A stretch of DNA of 64,000 nt from Deltaproteobacteria bacterium. Its GTDB lineage: Bacteria > Myxococcota_A > Polyangia > Nannocystales > Nannocystaceae. Where the stretch lies: assembly GCA_016709225.1 (NCBI GenBank), contig JADJEE010000012.1, positions 1,302,001-1,366,000 of the forward strand, in the 5' to 3' direction. Below the pieces are notes generated by a model. That model was given only the letters and a program-made list of their open reading frames with translations, was not told the DNA's origin and ran no database searches. This document shows positions 1-7,175 of this stretch, in pieces. The number at the start of each line of letters is the position of its first letter. Positions within the stretch are counted from its first letter, which is position 1. Position numbers and translations under genes: made by a program.

Positions 1-357
1 CTGATCGCACTCGCAGTGACACCGATCCTCCCCGTGCTCGTCGTTGCGCAGTGTCTCCGGCGGGCCTGCGAGCACGCCGTCGCGAAGCCTGCGCGCGAGC
101 TGCTCTACGGCGGCCAGTCGCGGTCGGGCAAATACCAGGGCCAGAACGCCGTAGACACGGTGATCTACCGTGGGGGAGATGCCGCCAGTGCGTGGCTCGT
201 GCAGGCCGCGGTGGTGCTGGTGGGTACCAGCGGCGTCGCCGTGATCGCGGCGCTCGGCGCCGGCGCGTGGCTCCGCTTCGCACGTCACCTGGCCGACACG
301 CGGTCGAGGCCCGCCGATGCCGCGGCGGCGCCCCCAGAAAGTGCCCCGCGGGGTTGA
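1..357 (+). CDS. NTP/NDP-exchange (Npt-type) transporter, C-terminal end (5' partial)
   Basis: The reading frame is open from the first base of the window, so the gene starts outside it; the visible part encodes 118 residues. A stretch KPARELLY, then KYQGQN, then DTVIYRGGD resembles the conserved late region of Npt1/Npt2-type nucleotide transporters, where a basic loop precedes the last transmembrane helices. One long hydrophobic segment (about residues 62-88) follows, then a charged, Ala/Pro-rich cytoplasmic tail. Such carriers exchange nucleotides across the inner membrane; they are best known from intracellular bacteria but relatives occur in free-living Gram-negatives. The family call rests on this motif alone, because the N-terminal helices are missing. 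The gene ends 33 bases before the next gene on the same strand. Confidence 0.55.
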   Translation: MIALAVTPILPVLVVAQCLRRACEHAVAKPARELLYGGQSRSGKYQGQNAVDTVIYRGGDAASAWLVQAAVVLVGTSGVAVIAALGAGAWLRFARHLADTRSRPADAAAAPPESAPRG

Positions 358-390
358 TGCGCGGGCGACCAGCGTCTAGCCTGATCCAGC

Positions 391-1014
391 ATGTCGGACA
401 GGCTGTTCGCGATGGAATCGCGCCAACGAGATGATGCGGAGCTCGACGCGGATTCGGCGGAGCCGGACGAGACGCCCACCTCGCAGTGGGAGGAATTCCG
501 CATCGACTTCGCGATCCATGGTCGCTCGGTGAAGAACCCCGCGGTGTGGGCGATGGGCGTGTACCGCCTCGGCCGCTGGTCGCTCGCGCAGCCGCGGGGC
601 CCCGCCCGCTGGGTGTCGTCCAAGCTCTACGGCGCACTGTTTGCCGCGTCGCGCTTCTTGACAGGTGTGCACATGGACCGGACCTGCACGCTCGGCAGGG
701 GCGTCCACCTGATCCACTGCGAGGCGCCGATCTCGATCCACCCCCGCGCGGTGATCGGCGACCGCGTCGGCATCATGCACAACGTGACCATCGGCGAGAC
801 CCCCGACGGCGGCGTCCCGACCATCGGCAACGACGTGTTCATCGGCGTGGGCGCGGTGATCCTCGGCAAGGTCACCGTCGGTGACGGCGCCCAGATCGCA
901 GCCAATAGCCTGGTGATCTCCGATGTGCCCCCCAATCACATCGCGGTCGGCGTGCCCGCGCGCGTGTACCCGTCGATCGACACCAAGCGAAAGCCCAAGC
1001 CCGCCGTCAACTGA
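391..1014 (+). CDS. Serine O-acetyltransferase-like hexapeptide acyltransferase
   Basis: This 207-residue protein has a hydrophilic acidic N-terminus (about 30 residues), a helical segment, then a left-handed beta-helix built from hexapeptide repeats (residues about 95-195). IHPRAVIGDRVGIMHNVTIG and the following IGNDVFIGVGAVILG are typical of CysE-type serine acetyltransferases, with the active-site His in the MHNVTIG turn. The usual reaction moves acetyl from acetyl-CoA to serine for cysteine synthesis. The same fold also acetylates sugars and other small molecules, and the N-terminal domain is shorter than in classical CysE, so the acceptor is uncertain. It lies just upstream of a ligase/ACP/decarboxylase set and may be a tailoring enzyme of it. 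Confidence 0.8.
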   Translation: MSDRLFAMESRQRDDAELDADSAEPDETPTSQWEEFRIDFAIHGRSVKNPAVWAMGVYRLGRWSLAQPRGPARWVSSKLYGALFAASRFLTGVHMDRTCTLGRGVHLIHCEAPISIHPRAVIGDRVGIMHNVTIGETPDGGVPTIGNDVFIGVGAVILGKVTVGDGAQIAANSLVISDVPPNHIAVGVPARVYPSIDTKRKPKPAVN

Positions 1015-1071
1015 TGTCGTCGAGCGGCGACGTCCTCGACGTCGCGCCCACGCCCCCAGCGTCATCGCAGC

Positions 1072-1833
1072 ATGGATCCGTTCCCTCGAGCCCCAGCCCG
1101 CAGCCGCACCGACGCGCTCGACGAGCTCTACGCCACCGACCTGGTGTACCGCGCAGGCTGCCACACGCTGTGCGGCGACGCGCACTGCTGCAGCTTCTCG
1201 CGGCACAAGTCGCGCTTCGCGATCCTGGGGCGCAAGCACTTCCAGGAGCTGCCGCTGCTGGCGGGCGAGTTCGAGTACCTCGAGGCCCGCGGCCTGCTGG
1301 CCCAGTTCGGCGAGTTCGAGCGCAAGCACTTCGAGCTCGCGTTGCCCGACGGCCGCACCATCCACGCCGACTCCATCGTCAGCACCCGGACCGGCTGCGC
1401 CTGCGATCACGACACGCGACCGGTGATCTGTCGCCTGTATCCGCTGCTGCCGGTGTTCGAGCTCGATGGTCGCCTGGCCGGCGTCGAGCGACTGACGATC
1501 TACGACGAGCTCGAGCGCATTGCGGGGCAGCCCCCCAGCTGCGCCATCGATGCCATCCCGCTCGACCAGCTCGATCTCTTCGCCCGCTTCTGCCGTACGC
1601 TGGCGAGCCGGCCGGAGTGGTTGTTCCAGCTGGCCGCGTATCGACTGATCAAGGACCACGCCGCCGCTGGCATCGCGGCCGCGGTCGCGAGGGACGGCAA
1701 GGACGCGTTCGCAGCGTTCGAGTGGGGCTTCCTGCGGCGGCGTCTCGTCGACACGAACGTGGTCGGGCCGCAGCTCGCCACGCTCGCAGCGCAGCACCAC
1801 GAGCAATTCGGCGAAGGGTTCGTGCTGCCATGA
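1072..1833 (+). CDS. YkgJ-like Cys-cluster (putative metal-binding) protein
   Basis: A 253-residue soluble protein with two cysteine groups: CHTLCGDAHCC near residue 30 and CACDHDTRPVICRLYPL near residue 107. This arrangement, with the second group ending in CRxYPL, is characteristic of the YkgJ/UPF0153 family of putative zinc- or iron-chelating proteins, whose biochemical role is unknown. The rest is helical and shows no other motif. Its stop overlaps the start of the next gene as ATGA, so it is very likely translationally coupled to the AMP-forming ligase. The start chosen is the ATG at 1072, 57 bases after the acetyltransferase gene; no strong Shine-Dalgarno is seen. Confidence 0.75.
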   Translation: MDPFPRAPARSRTDALDELYATDLVYRAGCHTLCGDAHCCSFSRHKSRFAILGRKHFQELPLLAGEFEYLEARGLLAQFGEFERKHFELALPDGRTIHADSIVSTRTGCACDHDTRPVICRLYPLLPVFELDGRLAGVERLTIYDELERIAGQPPSCAIDAIPLDQLDLFARFCRTLASRPEWLFQLAAYRLIKDHAAAGIAAAVARDGKDAFAAFEWGFLRRRLVDTNVVGPQLATLAAQHHEQFGEGFVLP

Positions 1834-3416
1834 ATGCTTGCCAAGGCGGGAACCTCGCCCTCACCGCCTGGGAGCTGTTCGCGGAGAACCTGCGGCTCGA
1901 GCCCTCGCGCGTCGCCATCGTCGACGGCAACCACGCGCACGACTATGCCGCCGTGGCACTGCGCGTGGCGAGCTACGTGGGCTGGCTGCGCGATCTCGGG
2001 GTCGCCCGCGGCGACCGCGTCGGCATCTGCCTTCGCAAGAGCACCGACGAAGTTGCGGCCCAGCTGGCGGCGTGGTGCGTCGGCGCGGTCGCGGTGAACG
2101 TCAGCGCGCAGTGGACGGTCGCCCAGCTCGAGTACGTGATGCAGGACTGCTCCGTGCGCGCGCTGTTGTGCGACGGCAAACGTGCGACCGAGCTGGCCCA
2201 GCGACCGTGGCCGCGCGCGCTGCAGCGGGTGCTGAGCATCGGCGGCCAGGCGGTCCACGATCGCATCCAATCGGCCGCGACGCTGCCCCAGGCAGATTGC
2301 GCGCCCACGCCAACACGCATCATCGACAGCGACCTCGCGGCCATCCTCTATACCTCGGGCTCGACCGGCGCGCCCAAGGGCGTGATGGTCACGCACGCCA
2401 ACCTCGTGCTGGGCGCCCGCAGTGTGGCGCAGTACCTGCGACTGCGCAGCGACGACCGCATCCTCTCGCTGCTGCCGCTGTGCTTCGACTACGGTCTCAA
2501 CCAGCTCCTGACCGCGTGCCTCATGGGTGCGCGCCTCGTGCTGCAAGCGGTGCCGATGCCGTCGGAGGTCGCCAAGACCATCGCGCGCGCGGAGGTCACC
2601 GTCATGGCCGCCGTGCCACCGGCATGGGTGCAGCTGGTGCGCTACCTCGACGAGGTCCGCTCACCGCTGCCGTCGCTGCGGCTCGTCACCAACTCCGGCG
2701 GCAAGATCCCACCTGCCGTGCTCGACGGCTTCGCCCGCGTGTTCCCCGGCACCGACGTGGTGTTGATGTACGGGCTCACCGAGGCGTTCCGCTCGACCTG
2801 GCTGCCGCCCGAGAAGTTCGCACGCAAGCCCGGGTGCATGGGCGGTCCGATCCCCAACGTCGAGACCTGGATCATCGGCGCCAACGGCAGCATCTGCGGC
2901 CCCGGCGAGCAGGGTGAGCTGGTGCACCGAGGGCCGCTGATCTCGCGCGGTTACTGGGGTCGACCCGACGACACCGCCGAGAAGATCAAGCCCTGCCCGG
3001 CGCTGGCCCACCTCATCGGCGACGAGCCGGTGGTCTACAGCGGCGACATCGTGCGCATCGACGACGACGGCGACTATTGGTTCGTCTCGCGCGCCGACGC
3101 GATGCTGAAGTCGAGCGGGTACCGCATCAGCCCCACCGAGATCGAGGACCTCGCGTTCGCGAGCGGCCAGCTCGCCGAGGTGGTCGCCTTCGGAGTCGAC
3201 GACGACCTGCTGGGCCAGGCCGTTCACCTCGCGGTGGTCGGTCGCGACGGGGCCGAGGTCGATCTCGAGGCGCTGGGTCGCCACGTTCGCGCCCACATGC
3301 CCCACTACATGCAACCGCGTGAGATCCACTGCAGCTCGCAGTCCTTCCCGCGCACCGCCAGCGGCAAGATCGATCGTCCTGCCGTGATCGAGCAGTGCCT
3401 CCGGGCGCGCTCTTAG
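1830..3416 (+). CDS. AMP-forming acyl-CoA/ACP ligase, exosortase-A-associated type
   Basis: This 528-residue adenylate-forming enzyme carries the P-loop-like motif YTSGSTGAPKG (about residues 173-183), the A5-like MYGLTEAFRSTW (about 313), YSGD before the hinge, the hinge region SRADAMLKSSGYRISP (about 419-434) and the C-terminal catalytic lysine in SGKIDRP (about 511). It should adenylate a carboxylic acid and pass it to CoA or to a phosphopantetheine arm. Size, the separate ACP just downstream and the type III PLP decarboxylase close by match the ligase/ACP/decarboxylase trio known from exosortase A loci, though no exosortase is visible here. The ATG at 1830 overlaps the previous stop (ATGA); frames extending further upstream run through that gene and are not credible. 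Confidence 0.88.
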   Translation: MNACQGGNLALTAWELFAENLRLEPSRVAIVDGNHAHDYAAVALRVASYVGWLRDLGVARGDRVGICLRKSTDEVAAQLAAWCVGAVAVNVSAQWTVAQLEYVMQDCSVRALLCDGKRATELAQRPWPRALQRVLSIGGQAVHDRIQSAATLPQADCAPTPTRIIDSDLAAILYTSGSTGAPKGVMVTHANLVLGARSVAQYLRLRSDDRILSLLPLCFDYGLNQLLTACLMGARLVLQAVPMPSEVAKTIARAEVTVMAAVPPAWVQLVRYLDEVRSPLPSLRLVTNSGGKIPPAVLDGFARVFPGTDVVLMYGLTEAFRSTWLPPEKFARKPGCMGGPIPNVETWIIGANGSICGPGEQGELVHRGPLISRGYWGRPDDTAEKIKPCPALAHLIGDEPVVYSGDIVRIDDDGDYWFVSRADAMLKSSGYRISPTEIEDLAFASGQLAEVVAFGVDDDLLGQAVHLAVVGRDGAEVDLEALGRHVRAHMPHYMQPREIHCSSQSFPRTASGKIDRPAVIEQCLRARS

Positions 3417-3439
3417 CTCGCGCGAGGACCTGAGGAACC

Positions 3440-3679
3440 ATGGACTTTTCAGAAGCCTCCCTGCTCGACTACCTGCGCCGCAAGACCGGCCTGCCGGAGC
3501 TCGATGGCGACACGGTGTTGTTCTCCGATGGCACCGTGGATTCGGTCACCATGATCGACCTCATCGTGTTCCTCGAGGACTCGCTGGGCATCGAGATCCG
3601 CCAAGAAGACGTCACGCTCGACAACTTCGACACCGGCCGCGCGATCATGGCGCTCGTGAACGCGCGCATGACCGAGTGA
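3440..3679 (+). CDS. Acyl carrier protein
   Basis: A 79-residue acidic protein with the ACP fold signature. Ser35 in GTVDSVTMIDL is the expected phosphopantetheine attachment site; the usual DSL is DSV here. The flanking FLEDSLGIEI matches helix 3 of discrete ACPs. It follows the AMP-forming ligase by 23 bases and precedes a secreted protein and a PLP decarboxylase, so it is probably the carrier for whatever the ligase activates. A holo-ACP synthase is not seen in the window. The Val after the Ser is seen in specialised, non-fatty-acid ACPs, which fits a dedicated pathway rather than housekeeping lipid synthesis (inference). Confidence 0.9.
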   Translation: MDFSEASLLDYLRRKTGLPELDGDTVLFSDGTVDSVTMIDLIVFLEDSLGIEIRQEDVTLDNFDTGRAIMALVNARMTE

Positions 3680-3728
3680 CGGGAGCCGGAGTGATCGATC
3701 CTGCGGCGACGCGGTCCATCCCCGCGTG

Positions 3729-4760
3729 ATGCCCCTCGCCCCGCCCGCGATCGCCCTGGTGACGTCGCTCCTGTCCGCCGCGGAGCCGGAGCCCGCTGCC
3801 GAGCAGCTCGGCACGATCTGCTACGCCGACGGCACCAGCCGTCGCATCACGCCGGACGATGCCGTGCAGATGGCAAAGATGATCGACGGCGAGACCTGGG
3901 GCAGCCCGTCGGTCGACGATGCCCGCGCGATGCTGTGGGCAATCGCGCAGCGCAGCGGCATCTGGGCCTTCCCGCGCTGGACGCTGGCCGATCTCATCCG
4001 CGCGTACTCCCAGCCCATCAACCCCAAGTGGACGCGCACGGGCTCGGCCTGCAGGCAGTACTACGCGCCGTCCTTCAGCGGGTCGATCCCCGACAGCTGC
4101 TCGCTGCGACGAGTCGAGCGCCGCGAGCACAACATCACCATGGTGTGGGCCGACCTCGCAGCGCTGGCGCGCCGCGAGGTGCTCGACTTCGCCGCCGGCA
4201 AGACCGCCAACCCGGTACCCGGCGCGGTGGGGTGGTTTGCGCCCGGCATGTGGAAGAAGCGCGAGGGCAACGGCAGCAACACACGCGATCACATGGTCGC
4301 GGGGCCGAGCATCGACGGCAACGTCTACGTGAAGCTGTCGTCGAACCCCGACACCACCGCCTGGACGGCCGACCGCACCCGCGTGGTCGGCCCCGGTCAG
4401 AGCTGCGCCGCGACCGGCCAACGCCCGGCGACGCCGAGCCCGGCGACGCCGAGCTGCGCGACCAACTACACGTATCACCGCACCGGCACGATCAGCTTCA
4501 TCCCACCGCTCGTCGATCGCATCACCACCATGGTCATCGTCGACGCCGGCACCCGCCAGGGCGTGTGCGCCGACTCGACCGGCATGATCTTCCTCGGCGA
4601 CGCCGATGATGCCTACCTCACGGACGCCGACGGCCAGCCGGTGCGGTTCAAGGTCACCGCCATCGACACCGACGCGGCCACGGTCGAGATCACCCACGGC
4701 ACGCTGACTCGCAAGATGCTCGACGGCAATCGCCGCGTGGTGGTGCGCCGCCACAAGTGA
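3729..4760 (+). CDS. Secreted protein of unknown function, possibly SleB-like hydrolase
   Basis: This 343-residue protein starts with a short hydrophobic segment ending near LLSAAEP, consistent with a signal peptide. Residues 40-70 (MIDGETWGSPSVDDARAMLW, then AIAQRSG) recall the GE...A..WAI/VxNR core of SleB-type cell-wall hydrolases, but the resemblance is weak and the Asn of NR is not present. A Thr/Pro/Ala-rich stretch near residue 235 separates a C-terminal beta-rich part. A GTG lies directly before the ATG chosen (GTGATG). It sits between the ACP and the decarboxylase genes in the same orientation, so it may be part of that locus. I do not recognise a firm family. Confidence 0.6.
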   Translation: MPLAPPAIALVTSLLSAAEPEPAAEQLGTICYADGTSRRITPDDAVQMAKMIDGETWGSPSVDDARAMLWAIAQRSGIWAFPRWTLADLIRAYSQPINPKWTRTGSACRQYYAPSFSGSIPDSCSLRRVERREHNITMVWADLAALARREVLDFAAGKTANPVPGAVGWFAPGMWKKREGNGSNTRDHMVAGPSIDGNVYVKLSSNPDTTAWTADRTRVVGPGQSCAATGQRPATPSPATPSCATNYTYHRTGTISFIPPLVDRITTMVIVDAGTRQGVCADSTGMIFLGDADDAYLTDADGQPVRFKVTAIDTDAATVEITHGTLTRKMLDGNRRVVVRRHK

Positions 4761-4805
4761 TCGGCCTGCGCCGACGCGGAGTCCCTGTGGTACTCCCTCG
4801 GGGTG

Positions 4806-6026
4806 ATGAGCGAGCCGGTCGTCAGCGAGCGGTATGCCGAGGTCCTGCGCGACATCGCGGCGCAGCGCGGCACGCCATGCTTCGTCTACTTCACCGCGCC
4901 GATCCGCGAGCGCGTGCAGGGCATCGCCCGCGCGCTCGGATCGCGGGTCTCGGTGTCCTACGCGATGAAGGCCAACCCCAACGTCGCGTTGGTGACCGCG
5001 ATGCGCGGCCTGGTGCCGCGGCTCGACGTGTCGTCGGGCGGTGAGCTGGCGCGGGCCGTGGCGTGCGGCTGGGCCCCCCACGCCATCAGCTTCACTGGCC
5101 CTGGCAAGTCCCACGACGAGCTGGCGCTGGCGGTCGAGCACCGCGTCGAAGTCGTCCTCGAGTCGGTGACCGAGGCCGAGCGACTGGCCGCGCTGGCGGG
5201 CGCCGCCGGCGTCGTGATGGACGTGCTGCTACGGGTGGCGCCCTCGCGGGTGCCCGCCGGCTTCGGCGATCAAATGGCCGGGCGACCGACCGCGTTCGGC
5301 ATCGACGAAGACGAGATCGACGACGCGGTCGCGTGCGTGCGGCGCTCGTCGTCGCTGCGCTGGGTCGGGCTGCACGCCTACTCCGGCACGCAGTGCCTGC
5401 GCGCCGACGCGATCGCGGAGAACTGGGCCATCTTTGCCGAGCTGTTCCGTGCGATCGCACAGCGACACGACGCGCGGCTGCAGCGGCTGGTGTTCGGCGC
5501 CGGCCTCGGCATCGCCCACCACGACAACCAAGTCACCGTCGATCTCGACGCGGTCGCCACGAACGCCGTGCCGACCCTCGATGCCCTGCGCCAGGAGCCG
5601 CTGCTCGCCGACGCCGAGCTGGTGCTCGAGTCGGGCCGCTACCTCGTGGGCGAGGCCGGCGTCTACCTGACGGCCGTCAACACGGTGAAGCGCTCGCGCG
5701 GTGCCGACGTGATCATCTGCGACGGCGGCATGAACCATCACCTCGCCGCCGCCGGCCACTTCGGCATGGTCATCCGGCGGCCCTATCGCCTGCGCAAGCT
5801 GGGCGCCGCGCCCGACGCCCCGCGCAAGAAGCTACTGGTGTGCGGTCCGCTGTGCACCTCCCTCGACGGCTTCGGTCGCGACGTCGAGCTGCCGGAGCTC
5901 GCGGTCGGCGACGTGCTGGCGATCTCGCCCAGCGGCGCCTACGGCTTCACCTCCTCGCCGCTGGGCTTCATCAGCCACCCGGCGCCGGCCGAGCACCTGG
6001 TCGAGGACGGCGAGCTGCTACGCTGA
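4806..6026 (+). CDS. PLP-dependent fold-type III decarboxylase (Lys/Orn/DAP family)
   Basis: A 406-residue member of the alanine-racemase-fold decarboxylases. The Schiff-base lysine is Lys55 in SYAMKANPN; DVSSGGEL, SFTGPGKSHDEL, a Gly-rich FGAGLGI segment and the C-terminal CGPLCTSLDGF carry the other expected PLP and active-site elements. Relatives decarboxylate diaminopimelate, ornithine, lysine or arginine; a separate branch is associated with exosortase A loci together with an AMP ligase and ACP, the arrangement seen here. A housekeeping lysA is the main alternative, but the neighbourhood argues against it. GTG and ATG stand in tandem at the start; the ATG is chosen. The radical SAM gene starts 15 bases after its stop. 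Confidence 0.85.
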   Translation: MSEPVVSERYAEVLRDIAAQRGTPCFVYFTAPIRERVQGIARALGSRVSVSYAMKANPNVALVTAMRGLVPRLDVSSGGELARAVACGWAPHAISFTGPGKSHDELALAVEHRVEVVLESVTEAERLAALAGAAGVVMDVLLRVAPSRVPAGFGDQMAGRPTAFGIDEDEIDDAVACVRRSSSLRWVGLHAYSGTQCLRADAIAENWAIFAELFRAIAQRHDARLQRLVFGAGLGIAHHDNQVTVDLDAVATNAVPTLDALRQEPLLADAELVLESGRYLVGEAGVYLTAVNTVKRSRGADVIICDGGMNHHLAAAGHFGMVIRRPYRLRKLGAAPDAPRKKLLVCGPLCTSLDGFGRDVELPELAVGDVLAISPSGAYGFTSSPLGFISHPAPAEHLVEDGELLR

Positions 6027-6041
6027 TGCGCGGCAGCGCCG

Positions 6042-7175
6042 ATGATCCTCGACCCCTCGATCGCGCTCGCGCTCGCGCTGCTCGCCCCGCACCGACCGGG
6101 TGACGAACTCGCGCCGGGGCTGCGGTGGTGCGCGTTGCAGGTCGAGCTCGGCGTCGCGCTCGAGCTGCAGTGGCGTGGCGGCGACGTCGTCGTCGAGCTC
6201 ATCCCCCGCGACGGCGTGCGACAGCATCGGATCGTGACCGCATCGTTCGGCATCGCCCACCGCGACGGCACCCTGCCCGAGCCCGACGCACTCGCAGCGT
6301 GTGAGCTCGTCGCGGCGATCGTCCGCGTCAACGAGGCCCATGCGTTGGTGCAGCGCCCGCACCACGACGCCGCGGCCCCGCGTGTGCGCGCCGTGACGGG
6401 TCTGCGCGCACTGGTGCCCGATCGCAGCGGCGAAGCCTACGCGCTCAGTCCCTACCGCGGCTGCGGCATCGGCTGCCGCTTCTGCTACGCGCAGTCGCAG
6501 ACCCAGCCGTGGCGACGGTGGCTGCAGGGCGACGCGGTGCCGTGGGGCAGCTGGGTCGATGCCCGACAGGACCTCCCCGCGCTGCTGCACGACGAGCTGC
6601 GACGGCTGCCGCCGCGGCCCATCAAGCTGTGCCCGATCGTGTCGGACCCGTATCAGCCGATCGAGCGACGCCTGCGACTCACGCGGCGCTGCGTCGAGAT
6701 GATCCGCGACGCCCCGATGCCGTGGCCGACGCTGGTGCTCACGCGATCCCACGCGATCCTCGACGACCTCGCGCTGTGGGCGAGCCTGCCCGCGGCGTGG
6801 ATCGGCGTGTCGCTGCCGACGCACGACGACGGTGTGCGGGCCCACTTCGAGCCGCGGGCCGCCAGCGTGTCGCAGCGCCTCGAGATCCTCGAACGGGCGC
6901 GGGCGGCGGGCCTGCGCACCTTCGCGGTGGTGCAGCCGTTGCTGCCGGGCGACGTCGAGGTGCTGGCCGAGGCGCTCGCGCGTCGCACGGATGCGGTGGC
7001 GGTCGGTACCCTCGATGGTGAGGAGGACGCCGGCCCCCTGTTCGACAGCGCAGGCGAGGCCGAAGCGCGCACCGCCGCGTGGCAGCGGGCACGCGCCGAC
7101 CAGCTGCGCGAGGCGCTGCGGCGACGTGGGATTGCGCTGTGGCAGGGCGAGCTGCCGCCGGGGTTGCGACCATGA
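6042..7175 (+). CDS. Radical SAM protein, SPL (spore photoproduct lyase-like) family
   Basis: This 377-residue protein has a 4Fe-4S radical SAM motif CGIGCRFCYA (Cys141, Cys145, Cys148). The first pair spaced by three residues and the following YAQ segment are typical of the SPL/Rv2578c branch, whose best studied member repairs spore photoproduct. PIVSDPYQPIE is the second strongly conserved block of this branch, and the TIM-barrel continues to about residue 330. The first 125 residues form an extra Ala-rich domain that I cannot assign. Most non-spore members are of unknown function, so DNA repair should not be assumed. The stop overlaps the halogenase-like gene start by ATGA, which suggests co-translation and a related job. 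Confidence 0.85.
   Translation: MILDPSIALALALLAPHRPGDELAPGLRWCALQVELGVALELQWRGGDVVVELIPRDGVRQHRIVTASFGIAHRDGTLPEPDALAACELVAAIVRVNEAHALVQRPHHDAAAPRVRAVTGLRALVPDRSGEAYALSPYRGCGIGCRFCYAQSQTQPWRRWLQGDAVPWGSWVDARQDLPALLHDELRRLPPRPIKLCPIVSDPYQPIERRLRLTRRCVEMIRDAPMPWPTLVLTRSHAILDDLALWASLPAAWIGVSLPTHDDGVRAHFEPRAASVSQRLEILERARAAGLRTFAVVQPLLPGDVEVLAEALARRTDAVAVGTLDGEEDAGPLFDSAGEAEARTAAWQRARADQLREALRRRGIALWQGELPPGLRP

Noticed and set aside
655..664. TTGACA-like promoter element
   Set aside because: It lies inside the acetyltransferase coding region with no suitable -10 and no gene starting downstream.
376..1806. Long antisense reading frame opposite the acetyltransferase and Cys-cluster genes
   Set aside because: In GC-rich DNA a real gene opens long frames on the other strand; the peptide is Arg/Ala/Val-rich with no motif, while the plus-strand frames have clear families.
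3645..5141. 498-codon antisense frame over the secreted protein and decarboxylase
   Set aside because: Same shadow effect; composition is Arg/His/Ala-rich, no motif, and it conflicts with two recognisable genes.
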